From Arthrobacter sp. MYb23 (GTDB taxonomy: Bacteria; Actinomycetota; Actinomycetes; Actinomycetales; Micrococcaceae), in NCBI RefSeq assembly GCF_002979775.1, contig NZ_PCPR01000001.1, forward strand, positions 1 to 64,000: DNA of 64,000 bases. The letters are read 5' to 3'. This document shows positions 1 through 8,900 of this stretch, piece after piece (the stretch's first letter is position 1; every line of letters begins with the position of its first letter). The notes beneath the pieces are model-generated. The model ran no database searches, had not been told where the DNA came from, and saw nothing but the letters and a program-made list of their open reading frames with translations. A program made the position numbers and the translations under genes.

Positions 1-116
1 TGTATGGCGCTCCCGCCATCCTGGTCATCGGAATGCTTGCCTCCATCTGGACCAAAGAACCCACCAAGACAGCCCCGAAAGCCGCCGCAGGAGCCGGGGA
101 TGAAGCCGCCGCGTAA
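1..116 (+). CDS. C-terminal end of a membrane transporter (5' part outside window)
   Basis: The frame starting at base 3 reads YGAPAILVIGMLASIWTKEP followed by a Lys/Ala-rich tail and a TAA stop at 114-116. A hydrophobic helix followed by a short charged cytoplasmic tail is typical of the last transmembrane segment of a secondary transporter. Only 37 residues are inside the window, so the family (MFS or another) cannot be fixed. The gene is on the same strand as the secreted-protein gene that follows after about 145 bases in which I see no other gene. Confidence 0.5.
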   Translation, partial: YGAPAILVIGMLASIWTKEPTKTAPKAAAGAGDEAAA

Positions 117-260
117 CCCGCCAGCGGGTACTGAGGATTGAACCGACATGGTGGCTTCTTCCGTTCTTGAGCAGACCTTGAGTGTTCACCGAGGTCATTC
201 CTGAGGCCGGTTGGGCACACTTTAGGGAGTACACCACGCTACGGGAACGGGATCACGCAC

Positions 261-728
261 ATGCAGGGCAAGGGCATCATCTGGCAGGTACCGGCCATCA
301 TTCTGGCTGTCGTACTCCTGGTAATGGGTGTCCAGATTTCTCCAGCCCATGCGAAGTTCAACGACACCGAGACGGGTGCCATGTCCGTCTCAGCTGCCCG
401 GATCCCGGCGCCGGCTGCCAACACCGTGGCGGTCACCAAGTCCTGTGATTCTTTCCTGTGGTTTGGCCAGGCAAAAATCAGCGTCGGCACTTTCACCGCC
501 GTCTCCTACGCGAACTATCACGAGCTGAAGATCATCGACCCGGACGGAGTGGTGCAGTTCACCGGCGACCTGAGCAAAACCGCTGGAAAGTCCTACAGCT
601 CCGGAGTCCAGAACGTGAGCAACCTGTCCGGAACGTGGACGTACCAAATTCGCGGCTATTACAAGGTCCCCAACTCCACCAATTCCTGGGCCGGTCAGCC
701 CCTCACGGGCACGCTGAACTGCCCGTAG
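261..728 (+). CDS. Secreted hypothetical protein with SipW-substrate-like N-terminus
   Basis: 155 residues. A hydrophobic segment (about 8-27) ends in an AHA-type signal-peptidase site near residue 31. It is followed directly by KFNDTETGAMSVSAARI, which resembles the F-x-D-T-E...F-x-A-G stretch after the signal peptide in TasA/camelysin-like substrates of SipW-type signal peptidases. The rest (about 50-155) is beta-rich by eye, has two cysteines (near residues 62 and 154) that could form a disulfide, and ends in Cys-Pro. No catalytic motif is visible. The ATG is the only start in this frame after the upstream in-frame stop, but its ribosome-binding site is weak. Function unknown; a surface or matrix protein is possible. 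Confidence 0.6.
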   Translation: MQGKGIIWQVPAIILAVVLLVMGVQISPAHAKFNDTETGAMSVSAARIPAPAANTVAVTKSCDSFLWFGQAKISVGTFTAVSYANYHELKIIDPDGVVQFTGDLSKTAGKSYSSGVQNVSNLSGTWTYQIRGYYKVPNSTNSWAGQPLTGTLNCP

Positions 729-767
729 GGTGAGCGCAAGGGCAACGGCCCTGGAACGTAAAAAATG

Positions 768-840
768 TGGAGCTAAGGAGATTCGAACTCCTGACCTCTT
801 CGATGCGAACGAAGCGCTCTACCAACTGAGCTATAGCCCC
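768..840 (-). tRNA. tRNA-Ala(CGC)
   Basis: The minus strand folds into a complete cloverleaf: acceptor GGGGCTA/TAGCTCC with discriminator A, D arm GCTC...GAGC, anticodon stem CTTCG/CGAAG with loop TTCGCAT (anticodon CGC, reads GCG), and T arm AGGAG-TTCGAAT-CTCCT. The acceptor carries the G3:U70 pair that is the alanine identity element. The CCA end is not encoded. The minus strand has a T-run (TTTTTT) just past the gene that may contribute to termination. Confidence 0.96.
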
Positions 841-877
841 TGGATCGAGCCTCAACTGCCCGGCCAGTGTCCCTAGG

Positions 878-1299
878 CTACAAACTTTCCCCATGCTTTT
901 CCAACCACGACACGAACGTCTCCTTGCCATACGGCTGCTCCGGAGTCAGGTTGTGTCCGGCACGAAGAAAGTCACCCATCGCTCGGGGTAAGGCAAGCTG
1001 AACAATTCTTCCCCGCGCGCGTAGTTGCCGCCGTCTGCGAACTGCTTTTGGGCTTTACCAAACTGCCCCTCAAGGCAATCAACAACGACGTCGGCACCCG
1101 CCATGGCGGCCGCCAAGCCGTTACCGGTGGTGACATCCCCCGCAAAGTACGTGGCGCCGTCGTCGTGCTGAGGCGAACCAGCGAGCGGCACGTGGCGGCT
1201 TAGGACCGAAACCTTGTGTCCGGATTCCACGGCGAGCCGGACAACCTCACGACCCACCTGGCCGGTGCCGCCGGCAACATGGTTGCCATAAATTCTTAG
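878..1299 (-). pseudogene. Remnant of an NmrA-like SDR oxidoreductase (internal deletion plus frameshift)
   Basis: The frame contains the Rossmann motif VAGGTGQVGREVVRL, an SDR-type stretch ending DVVVDCLEGQFGKAQ, and then jumps to PYPERWVTFF. The frame stops at VPDTT, but shifting by one base gives RAGHNLTPEQPYGKETF and a natural stop at 878-880, which resembles the extreme C-terminus of actinobacterial NmrA-family SDRs. A whole member is about 250 residues; here roughly the middle 100 or more residues are missing. No good start codon lies in frame: the ATG codons before the Rossmann motif are out of frame, and upstream the frame runs into the end of the neighbouring gene. I read it as a decayed gene. 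Confidence 0.6.
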
Positions 1300-2219
1300 G
1301 CGCGGCGACGCTGCAGAACATCGTCCAAGTTGCTCAGGGCACTGTGGCCCTTCGCAGTTGCCACTACAGCAGCTGCGGCCTCAGCCTGTTCAACGTTTTG
1401 CTTCAGCACGGGCTTGCCAACCGGCTTCGGTGCCTCAGGCAGATCCAAGGGCTCAGGGGCTGGTCGCGGCGCTTTGGCAGCAGCGACGTATGTGGGCTTT
1501 GGGACCTCTACCGGCTGCCAGCTGGCACCCTTGGAGTCATTGGCCACCTGAACGGACTTGTCACCCGCGGCAACAGCAACAGCAAGCGCTGCCTGCCGCA
1601 GTTCCACGGCGGACAACCGCGCAGCTTCACGGCTAGTGGCTTCTGCGTCGAAAACCTTGGTTTCCTTCGATTCGACAACCGGTTCCTTGGGCAAGTACCG
1701 CGCCGGTGTCGGAATGGTCGAGGCCTGCGCCGCACGGCGAGCCCTCCGTTCACGAAGATCCCTCAGGGCGAGCTTCCGCAAGGTCACGACGGCGAACACC
1801 GCGCCAATGAGCGAAACGAGCGGCAACCACACAGAACCGATGCCAAGAATTCTTAGAACCCCGGAAACCGCTGCTGTGACCAGCAGGGCAAGGCCCGCCA
1901 GGGCCAGGGTGAGCCGGGCATATCGGATAGTGAACGGCGTTGTGGGAGCCTTCCGGAGGACAGGCTCAGCCGCTGGGGATTCCTGGGGCGACGCCGGTGC
2001 TTTGCTGTGCATGGTCTCCATCGGTTTCTCCTGCTGAGGTGCCAAAGTCAGTACCACCCCTGCCTGCGTTTCGTCTGGTTCGTCATCAAATGCCTCTGCT
2101 GGACCAGCGGCTGTTTGGACTTGTTGCCGCCTGTTCCGCAGAACGTACGGTGCCACCCAGACCATCCACAGCGCAACAGTGACCACGAGTATCACTGAGC
2201 TGCTGAGAGGGAAGTCCAC
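1296..2219 (-). CDS. SepX/GlpR-like division-associated membrane protein
   Basis: 307 residues from the GTG chosen here. One transmembrane helix at the very N-terminus (about 6-26, SSVILVVTVALWMVWVAPYV), a polar linker, a helical hairpin (about 101-122 and 127-148), a basic segment and a long Ala/Pro/Lys-rich C-terminal tail. This topology, and the position in a galU-rimJ-X run, match the actinobacterial family known as SepX in Streptomyces and GlpR in Corynebacterium, a septal membrane protein that works with the gephyrin-like Glp (a MoeA homologue). The GTG start is favoured because TACGGT lies seven bases upstream (leaderless) and the longer reading adds a His/Arg-rich, non-protein-like N-terminus. 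Family assignment rests on topology and context, not on a conserved active site. Confidence 0.55.
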   Translation of the reverse strand: MDFPLSSSVILVVTVALWMVWVAPYVLRNRRQQVQTAAGPAEAFDDEPDETQAGVVLTLAPQQEKPMETMHSKAPASPQESPAAEPVLRKAPTTPFTIRYARLTLALAGLALLVTAAVSGVLRILGIGSVWLPLVSLIGAVFAVVTLRKLALRDLRERRARRAAQASTIPTPARYLPKEPVVESKETKVFDAEATSREAARLSAVELRQAALAVAVAAGDKSVQVANDSKGASWQPVEVPKPTYVAAAKAPRPAPEPLDLPEAPKPVGKPVLKQNVEQAEAAAAVVATAKGHSALSNLDDVLQRRRA

Positions 2220-2226
2220 ATTCAAA

Positions 2227-2232
2227 ACCGTA
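2227..2232 (-). promoter_or_regulatory. -10 box TACGGT of the SepX/GlpR-like gene
   Basis: TACGGT, then seven bases, then GTG. This suggests that the gene has its own leaderless transcript in addition to read-through from galU. Confidence 0.4.
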
Positions 2233-2331
2233 GAAGCAAATCGCCGGGTGTGGCGGCATTGCGGCCGGTGTGTCGTGGGCGAGTCCGCAAATGACTGGAG
2301 ATATGGGTGAAAAGGGCGATGACCTGCCCGT

Positions 2332-2946
2332 TTATGCCCTGAGCCACCGGCGCAGGAGTCCCTCCGGCACTTCATCAGCCGTCAACGCGAAGGAGCGGTG
2401 ATCGGCCCACTCGCCATTGATGTGCAGGTAGCGCTCCCGATAACCCTCATCGCGGAATCCGAGCTTCTCCACAACCCTCAAACTCGGCGAGTTCTCGGGT
2501 CGGATGTTGATTTCCATGCGGTGCAGACCCAGAACGCTGAAGCAGTGGTCGGTTGCCATCGCAACCGCTGTTGGAGCAATGCCACGCCCGGCGCGGTCCT
2601 TATCTACCCAATAGCCGAGGGTAGCCATCATGGCCGATCCCCACACGATGGACGAGACCGTCAGTTGGCCGACGATGCGCGGCTCGCGGAAGCCTGCGGT
2701 TCGCTCAACAATGAGAAACGGCAAAGCTGTTGACTGACGGGCTTGATCATTCAGGGAACCCACCATTTGGCGGTAGCTGGGAAGGCGTCCACCCGGAGCC
2801 GGGTTGGACGCCTCCCACGGCGCGAGCCACTCGCTGTTCCGCGAACGAACTTCGGACCACTCCCGCTTGTCGCGGTAACGGATGGGCCGAAGCAGCAGGT
2901 CTCCGCTTTCCAGCGTTACCGGCCAGATCGCAGAGCCGTACATCAT
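2332..2946 (-). CDS. RimJ-like GNAT N-acetyltransferase
   Basis: About 204 residues. The N-terminus LLLRPIRYRDKREWSEVRSR and the acetyl-CoA region (GYWVDKDRAGRGIAPTAVAM, then HRMEINIRPENSPSLRVVEK and LGFRDEG) are those of the RimJ/RimL branch of GNAT enzymes, which acetylate protein N-termini or antibiotics. The ATG lies eight bases after the galU stop, so the two are an operon. In actinobacteria this gene sits between galU and the sepX/glpR-like gene, as here. The true substrate is not predictable. Confidence 0.85.
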   Translation of the reverse strand: MMYGSAIWPVTLESGDLLLRPIRYRDKREWSEVRSRNSEWLAPWEASNPAPGGRLPSYRQMVGSLNDQARQSTALPFLIVERTAGFREPRIVGQLTVSSIVWGSAMMATLGYWVDKDRAGRGIAPTAVAMATDHCFSVLGLHRMEINIRPENSPSLRVVEKLGFRDEGYRERYLHINGEWADHRSFALTADEVPEGLLRRWLRA

Positions 2947-2954
2947 GAATTTGG

Positions 2955-3860
2955 CTATTTGGGAAGTGTGGCTGTGAAGTTGGGCAGCCACTCACGAAGC
3001 TCAGGACCAAGGTCTTCGCGTTCGCAAGCAAGCTCAATGCACGCCTTGAGGTAGCTGAGCTTGTCACCGGTGTCGTAGCGGCGGCCGCGGAAGACAACGC
3101 CGTAAACCCCGTAGCCTTCGCCTTCACCGGCGGCGAGCACCTCCAGGGCGTCCGTCAGCTGGATTTCTCCGCCTCGCCCGGGGGCCGTCTTCTCCAGGAC
3201 GTCGAACACGGCCGGGTGCAGGACGTAACGTCCAATCACGGCAAGGTTTGACGGCGCCTCTTCCGGAGAGGGCTTTTCAACGAGCTGCTTGATGCGCACG
3301 TAGCCATCCTCGCCAATATCCTCAACATCGGCGCAGCCATAAGCGCTGATCTTGGAGGGCTCCACCTCAATGAGGGCAACCACGGAACCACCGGTCTTCT
3401 GCTGAACGGCGATCATTTCGCTCAGAAGGTCCTCGCGGGCATCGATCAGGTCATCGCCAAGCAGCACGGCGAAGGGCTCATACCCAACGTGCTGCTTTGC
3501 ACGAAGGACAGCGTGACCGAGGCCGTTCGGGTCGCCTTGGCGGACATAGTGAATATCGCCGAGGTTGGTGGCGGACTGAATGGCTTCGAGCTTGGCGGTG
3601 TCACCCTTCTCAGCCAAGGTGGCTTCAAGAGCCGGCACACGGTCAAAGTGGTCTTCCAGAGCCCGCTTGCTGCGCCCTGTAATCATCAGGACGTCATGCA
3701 GGCCCACCTTGACTGCTTCTTCGACGACATACTGGATGGCAGGCTTGTCCACCACGGGCAGCATTTCCTTCGGCATCGCCTTCGTGGCGGGAAGGAACCG
3801 GGTGCCAAGGCCTGCTGCGGGAATGACGGCCTTACGGACAGCGTTGTTTTCTAGAGTCAC
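2955..3860 (-). CDS. galU: UTP-glucose-1-phosphate uridylyltransferase
   Basis: 301 residues. Makes UDP-glucose from UTP and glucose-1-phosphate in the cytoplasm, for polysaccharide and teichoic-acid-type glycosylation. The nucleotide-binding signature VIPAAGLGTRFLPATKAMPK is at about 9-28 and is followed by EMLPVVDKPAIQYVVEEAV; VLLGDD and the VEKP element also fit. GTG is chosen because a TACATT box ends six bases before it (leaderless) and because the family starts about ten residues before the VIPAAG motif; an ATG ten codons upstream is the alternative. It leads a galU-acetyltransferase-SepX/GlpR-like run, divergent from the 5-FCL gene. Confidence 0.95.
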   Translation of the reverse strand: MTLENNAVRKAVIPAAGLGTRFLPATKAMPKEMLPVVDKPAIQYVVEEAVKVGLHDVLMITGRSKRALEDHFDRVPALEATLAEKGDTAKLEAIQSATNLGDIHYVRQGDPNGLGHAVLRAKQHVGYEPFAVLLGDDLIDAREDLLSEMIAVQQKTGGSVVALIEVEPSKISAYGCADVEDIGEDGYVRIKQLVEKPSPEEAPSNLAVIGRYVLHPAVFDVLEKTAPGRGGEIQLTDALEVLAAGEGEGYGVYGVVFRGRRYDTGDKLSYLKACIELACEREDLGPELREWLPNFTATLPK

Positions 3861-3866
3861 CGGACT

Positions 3867-3872
3867 AATGTA
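3867..3872 (-). promoter_or_regulatory. -10 box TACATT of galU (leaderless)
   Basis: TACATT is separated by six bases from the galU GTG, the spacing expected when the start codon is the first transcribed base. No Shine-Dalgarno sequence is present. Confidence 0.5.
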
Positions 3873-3987
3873 ACGGACGGAACACATCAACGGCTAAACC
3901 CCTCGCCGCGTCGGTAGCACATTTAGGTTCCGCAATTGATAACCCTGCCGCTCTCCCCGCAAGCGAAGACCACACGATCGGACATTC

Positions 3988-4602
3988 ATGGCATCCAAGG
4001 ACGACATTCGCAGCAGCCGGCGGCTGCACAGGCGGACCCTCACTCCCGAACTTCTGGCACGTGCAGGCGAGTCGCTTGCACAGCACGGGACAGCCTGGGC
4101 AGCAAGGGTTTCCCCCGGCGCTTCCGCTACCTTTGCCGTGTACCTGGGCGTAGCTTTCGAGCCGCCCACCATCCCCTTGATCACGTCACTGCACGAGGCC
4201 GGGCACCGGGTTCTCCTGCCCGTATGCGAGCCGGGACGACTTTTGAGCTGGGTGTATTGGACACCTGAAACAGCCTTTGTCCGGTCTTCCTATGCGCCCA
4301 TAGACGAGCCAGAGGGTGAACGCCTTGAAAGCTCAGTGGTGGCCGGAGCCGCGGGCATCTTCATGCCCGCCACTGCGGTGGACCGGGATGGCAACCGGAT
4401 CGGCCAAGGCGGCGGCTACTACGATCGGCTGCTTCAGGGCCTCGATGCTTCCAGCGGGCGGCCGCCCACCATCGCGGTGGTGTTCGACGACGATTTGTTA
4501 CCTTCTGGCTCCATACCCGCCGAGGCATTTGATCGCCCGGTGCAAGAGGTACTGACCCCTTCTGGCGTAGTTCAGCTCCACGACGCTGCCGAGCACGGCT
4601 GA
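3988..4602 (+). CDS. 5-formyltetrahydrofolate cyclo-ligase
   Basis: 204 residues. ATP-dependent conversion of 5-formyl-THF to 5,10-methenyl-THF, which recovers stored folate for one-carbon metabolism. The basic N-terminus (residues 1-20, including RSSRRLHRRTLTP) and the hallmark loop GQGGGYYDRLL (about 136-146) that binds ATP/phosphate are present, as is the late VVFDDDLLPSG segment. Length is normal. It is divergent from galU and upstream of the FmdB gene, a common actinobacterial arrangement. fhs further along the window feeds the same folate pool. Confidence 0.93.
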   Translation: MASKDDIRSSRRLHRRTLTPELLARAGESLAQHGTAWAARVSPGASATFAVYLGVAFEPPTIPLITSLHEAGHRVLLPVCEPGRLLSWVYWTPETAFVRSSYAPIDEPEGERLESSVVAGAAGIFMPATAVDRDGNRIGQGGGYYDRLLQGLDASSGRPPTIAVVFDDDLLPSGSIPAEAFDRPVQEVLTPSGVVQLHDAAEHG

Positions 4603-4757
4603 CTTGGGCTGGTCTGCCGAGTGAGGTCCGGCACAACCACTGGTACACCTGGCGTAGAGCGATGATAGAATTGGCACTCAGGCCCTGCGACTGCTAAGGC
4701 GGATTTTCTCCACCGATGGCGCACAGGACCTGAATTTTGTCCTAAAGGAGGAACTCA

Positions 4758-5021
4758 GTGCCCACATACGCATACGCCTGCAAAGACTGTGACCATGCCT
4801 TTGACATCGTCCAGTCCTTTTCTGACAGCTCCTTGACGGAATGCCCCGAGTGCCAGGGCGCGCTGCGGAAGAAGTTCAATAGCGTGGGCGTCGTTTTCAA
4901 GGGCTCCGGGTTCTACCGGACTGATTCCCGCGATGCCAAGGGCAGCACCGTTTCGGCCGCCCCCGCAGCTCCTTCGCCGGCCCCTGCAGCAGCACCGGCC
5001 ACTGCAGCTGCAAGCAGCTAA
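4758..5021 (+). CDS. FmdB-family zinc-ribbon regulatory protein
   Basis: 87 residues. MPTYAYACKDCDHAF is the near-invariant start of the FmdB/CxxC_CXXC_SSSS family; the ribbon uses CxxC at about 8-11 and CPEC at about 33-36. The segment VGVVFKGSGFYRTD also fits. The C-terminus is an Ala/Pro-rich tail with no predicted structure. A strong ribosome-binding site (AAAGGAGG, 4743-4750) precedes the ATG. The biological role of the family is not settled; a regulatory or zinc-handling role is assumed. Confidence 0.9.
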   Translation: MPTYAYACKDCDHAFDIVQSFSDSSLTECPECQGALRKKFNSVGVVFKGSGFYRTDSRDAKGSTVSAAPAAPSPAPAAAPATAAASS

Positions 5022-5073
5022 ACGGTTTTCCACATAGGACATCAGGGCCCTATTTGCGGCCCTGGAAGCTGGC

Positions 5074-5079
5074 TAACGT
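5074..5079 (+). promoter_or_regulatory. -10 box TAACGT of the SAF-domain gene
   Basis: TAACGT then six bases then ATG; no ribosome-binding site, so probably a leaderless mRNA. Confidence 0.45.
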
Positions 5080-5085
5080 GGCGGC

Positions 5086-5895
5086 ATGCCACACACGTCA
5101 CGCAGCGCCCTTCCTGCCCGCGCCGAACGCTCATCAGGAGCCGCCGGCAATTGGCCACCGCTGAACCATCCGCCCTCCCTGCCACGTCCTTCCGGTGCCC
5201 GGGGCAGTTCGCGGTTGAGCCGGAATCGCTCACGAGGTCACTCTGGTCAACGGGGGCAACGGACAAGATTCGGCTCCTGGGTTGCTCGTAACCGCCGCCT
5301 GGCCGTAGCACTCCTGTTGTGTGTGGCTGCGGGCATCGCAGTCCAGCAACTTACCCCTGCTCCGGAGAAGCGCGTAGGCGTCCTTGCGGCAGCCCGGGAC
5401 CTTCCAACGGGGACCGCCCTGACTGAAACTGATTTCACCAGTGTTGAAGTGCCACCCGACCTCGCTATCAGCGGCGCTTCGGACAGCATCAGCGCCTTGG
5501 CTGGCCGTCAGCTCGCATCCCCTCTCGGCAGAGGGCAGATACCCTCGGAGTCCAGCCTGCTGGGCCCTGGCCTCCTGACGGGATCACCTCCGGGATCGGC
5601 AGCGGTCCCCCTCAGGATGGCCGATGCCTCGTCCATCCAGCTACTCTCCCCGGGCCAACTGATAACTGTGGTCCTCACATCCGCGGGATCCTATGACGAA
5701 GCACGGCAAAGCCAGATCCTTGCGGGCCCCGTACCTGTCCTTTGGACGTCAGCCCTGGGCGGCAAGCCTGGTGAATGGTTGGGCACAGGTGACACTGATG
5801 GCCTGGTGGTGGTGGCGGCCGATCCCCAACAAGCAGAAAAGCTTGCCGGCGCATCAACGCAAGGCAAGCTTTTCTTTGTTTTGGTCAGCCCGTAG
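5086..5895 (+). CDS. SAF-domain (CpaB/RcpC-like) membrane-anchored protein
   Basis: 269 residues. Disordered basic N-terminus (1-70), one transmembrane helix (about 73-90, LAVALLLCVAAGIAVQQL), then an SAF domain: VGVLAAARDLPTGTALTETD (about 98-117) followed by AGRQLASPLGRGQIPSESSL. This is the arrangement of the Flp-pilus protein CpaB/RcpC, but no tad/flp genes are near, so the role is unclear. The ATG follows TAACGT at six bases, a leaderless start. The last 60 bases of the gene contain a 12-bp hairpin with a T-rich tail. Confidence 0.75.
   Translation: MPHTSRSALPARAERSSGAAGNWPPLNHPPSLPRPSGARGSSRLSRNRSRGHSGQRGQRTRFGSWVARNRRLAVALLLCVAAGIAVQQLTPAPEKRVGVLAAARDLPTGTALTETDFTSVEVPPDLAISGASDSISALAGRQLASPLGRGQIPSESSLLGPGLLTGSPPGSAAVPLRMADASSIQLLSPGQLITVVLTSAGSYDEARQSQILAGPVPVLWTSALGGKPGEWLGTGDTDGLVVVAADPQQAEKLAGASTQGKLFFVLVSP
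5836..5874 (+). terminator. Hairpin inside the 3' end of the SAF-domain CDS
   Basis: GAAAAGCTTGCC and GGCAAGCTTTTC form a perfect 12-bp stem around a 15-base loop and are followed by TTTGTTTTGG. The hairpin lies wholly within the last 20 codons, so the terminator appears to be built into the coding sequence. Confidence 0.55.
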
Positions 5896-5921
5896 TGGGT
5901 GGCACAACTATCCCTGGCTGC

Positions 5922-8900
5922 TCAGCCCCAGTGAGGAGGCTTCTGTTCCTTAAGCCACTGCTCATGGTCGTAGCCGGAGTCATCGCCCCACCGCCGGGGA
6001 TCATCCTCAGCGGCTTTGGTGGGAAGAATCCCGTTGGAGCCGGTCTTGGTTGCGGTGGATTTCGCATCGGCGCCGTCCTCAGCAGAATTGCCGGTGGCGG
6101 ACTCGCCGGATTCCTGGCCAGCGCTGTCCCCTGTGCCTATTTCCTGATCCATCAGTGGTGCTTCTTTCGCATTCTCTGCCTCGTGAACGTCGCTATGAGG
6201 CTCCCGGTCAAATTGGTCACCGGTACCGTCAACCAGCAAGGACCGGGCATTTCCCGGGTTCAATTGTTCCTCATCCGCGTGCAGGAAACCATGGTGGGCC
6301 GACGCCGACTGGGCGATATGGTTCTCAAGCCCCAGGTACGAGCCGATCCGGTCCGCGCAGGACGAGGGATCGGTGAAGACCTCGATGGTCCAGAGCGACA
6401 TGTAGCGCCATCCCATGCGCTCCAGCAGTTGCGGCCGCAACCGGCTCCGCTCACGGACGCTCATCCGCCGGTACCGTTCAGTACCATCGGATTCAATGGC
6501 AACAGGGGTGGGGATTTCGGCACCCTCCCGGCCGATGGTGTGGACGGGGTCAGCAGCCGCAGCGATGTCCAGGACGCCATCGTAAAGATGCCATACCCGG
6601 GCTCCACGGGCGCGCAAGCGTTCGCCGAGATCGGCCACCAGCGGATCTTCACCCAATGCCTGCTCACTGGCTACAGCGCGCGAGGCAGGTGTTCCGAGGT
6701 TGCTGTTTCCGGAGAGCTCACGGTCCAGCAGTTCATAGAAGTCCACTGCGCCATGGGCCAGGCGGTCAAGGTCGAGATCCTCGGGCCGGAAGCAAGACAG
6801 GACATGCATGGAGCGCCGGGCCCGGGTCATCGCCAAGGCAAAACGGTTCCGACCACCCTCGATGGACAGCGGACCGAAGGAGTGGAGCGCACGGCCGTGC
6901 GGTGTGCGGCCGTAGCCCAGCGAGAAGATGACATGGTCGCGCACCAGTCCCTGGGCGCGCTCAAGGTCCACCACGCGGAAGGATTCAGCGCCTGCTCCGA
7001 AGAAACTGGACAACAGGGCGTGGTTAGGCAGTTGGAGCCTGATGGCCTCGCCAATCCTGGCAGCATGGCGCAAGCTTGCGGTCACTACTGCCAGGGAAGT
7101 ACGGGGCCGGAGCCTGGCATGTTCAAAGACAAGATCCACCACGCGGTTGACCTCCGCAGTGACAGATTCGACGCCCTCGTGGTCCGCGCCGGGCAGCCCG
7201 GTGCCGTCGGGTATGTACTCCACGTGGATCGAGCGATCCAGGCCGGTGACCGAATTGCCGTCGGGCAAACGACGCAGGCCGCCGTCGTAGTAGTTCTTGC
7301 TCAACTGGAGGATCAGGTCCTCGTCCACCGCACGGTAGACCCAGTTCAGTTGCCACGTGGGAAGAACTCGGGCCAGTGCCTTGAATGCGCTGTCCACGTT
7401 CTCATGGCTGGCCACCCCGGCAACCGGCGGCTCCACGGCGACGCTGAACGTGCGTGCGTGTGCAATCTTGGCATCACCAAAGGCAACTACCTGCCGTGCC
7501 CTCGCGATTGCCGGGAGAACTGCCTGCAGAGAAGTGGACTCGGCATCGATGATCACCACGGCGTCGAATTTCTGCTCTGCCGGGAGAACACCGGTGAGCA
7601 GATAAGGACTGACGGACCAAACCGGGACCAGCAGGGGCACCAGATCCGGTGCTTGGGCGCTCAGGGCGGGCAATGTCACCCGGCCGTCCTTCAACAAGGC
7701 ACGGAGCAACTCCGCCTGCCGTGGGTGCTCAAGAAGACCCTGGCGCCACTTCTGGGCCAGCTGCCACCTGAGCCGGGCTGCCCCGCTGGCAATATGTGCC
7801 TGGTCTGCCAGACGGTATTCCGCTTCGAGTCGACGCAACGAATCACCGTCAGACATGGCGAGGTAATCATCACCGCTGATCATGGCTTCCAAAGCGGACT
7901 GCCACCAGGCCAGATCCAGCTCGGCAGCCACGGACGCCGCCGGGACTTCCCTCGCGGCAAGGTCCGCCAGCAGCTCACCGAGGCCGTGCTCACGCATTTC
8001 CTCAATGAGGAGCGTCCGCTCGGGAAGTGTCTCCAGCGTGGCCGTGTCCGCAACGAGCCGCTCCAGCCGTTCCATAAGCTGCAGATACGGTGTCCCGTGG
8101 AGGGAGCCGCCGTCGGATGTGTGCTTGAGCGCATCACCAAGGCGACGCAGTTCGCCATCGAGTTCCCGGTAGAGCGACCCGAGATCGGCAAGACCGGAGG
8201 GAACCGCAGGGTGTCTCTGGGTTGTTGCGTAGCCAGCCCAAAGAGCCCGCTGCTCCTGGACCAGGACCAGGGAGCTGTGAAGATCCGCGATGTGGACGCC
8301 AGGCCGCACATATTCCTTGGCCACCCGGCGCAGGCGGGAACGCTGCATTGAGGGCATCTCAAGATTGCGTTCACGGCGCCAGGCAGAGCTGGCGGTGGCG
8401 GAAATGAGATCGTGAACCGGTCGATCAAAGATGTCCGGAGTGAACTTATCCAGGCTTTCCCGCACGGCGATCAGCAATTCCAGCTGGGCACCCCACTCAG
8501 TGAAAGTCTCACCCAGACGAATCTCGGCGTGATCGGAAACCTGCTTCATGCGATCCCGAAGGACAGGAAGTTTCTCCTCGGCCAAGCGGGCAAGCTGCTG
8601 CGCTTCCTCGGTCTCCTTGCGGGTTACCAGTCTGGCGCCATACCAAGGGCTGGAGGTGGAGGCCCGGCTGAAGCTGCCAAGCTCGGCAGCCCGACGCAGG
8701 CGGCCCGCGAGTTCTTCACGGTCCTTGATGTTGTCCAGGACGCTTCGCTTCAAGCGCACCGTCGTGGAGGGTGCGGGGTGTATGGACGTCAACTCAGCAA
8801 GGGACTGCATTGCCTGATAGGGCGAGCAACCCCAACGCTCACGGACGTTATGCAGGGAGGCGACGTGGTCCATCAGTGCATGACGGTGGCCGGTCAGTGT

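Noticed and set aside
768..840. tRNA-associated integration site
   Set aside because: No integrase gene and no direct repeat of the tRNA 3' end was seen within the window.
703..930. 75-residue minus-strand frame
   Set aside because: Runs through the tRNA-Ala gene, so it cannot be a real protein gene.
5895..8351. 818-residue open frame on the plus strand
   Set aside because: Lies entirely opposite the helicase-nuclease gene; it is a GC-bias shadow with Gln/Gly/His-rich, motif-free sequence.
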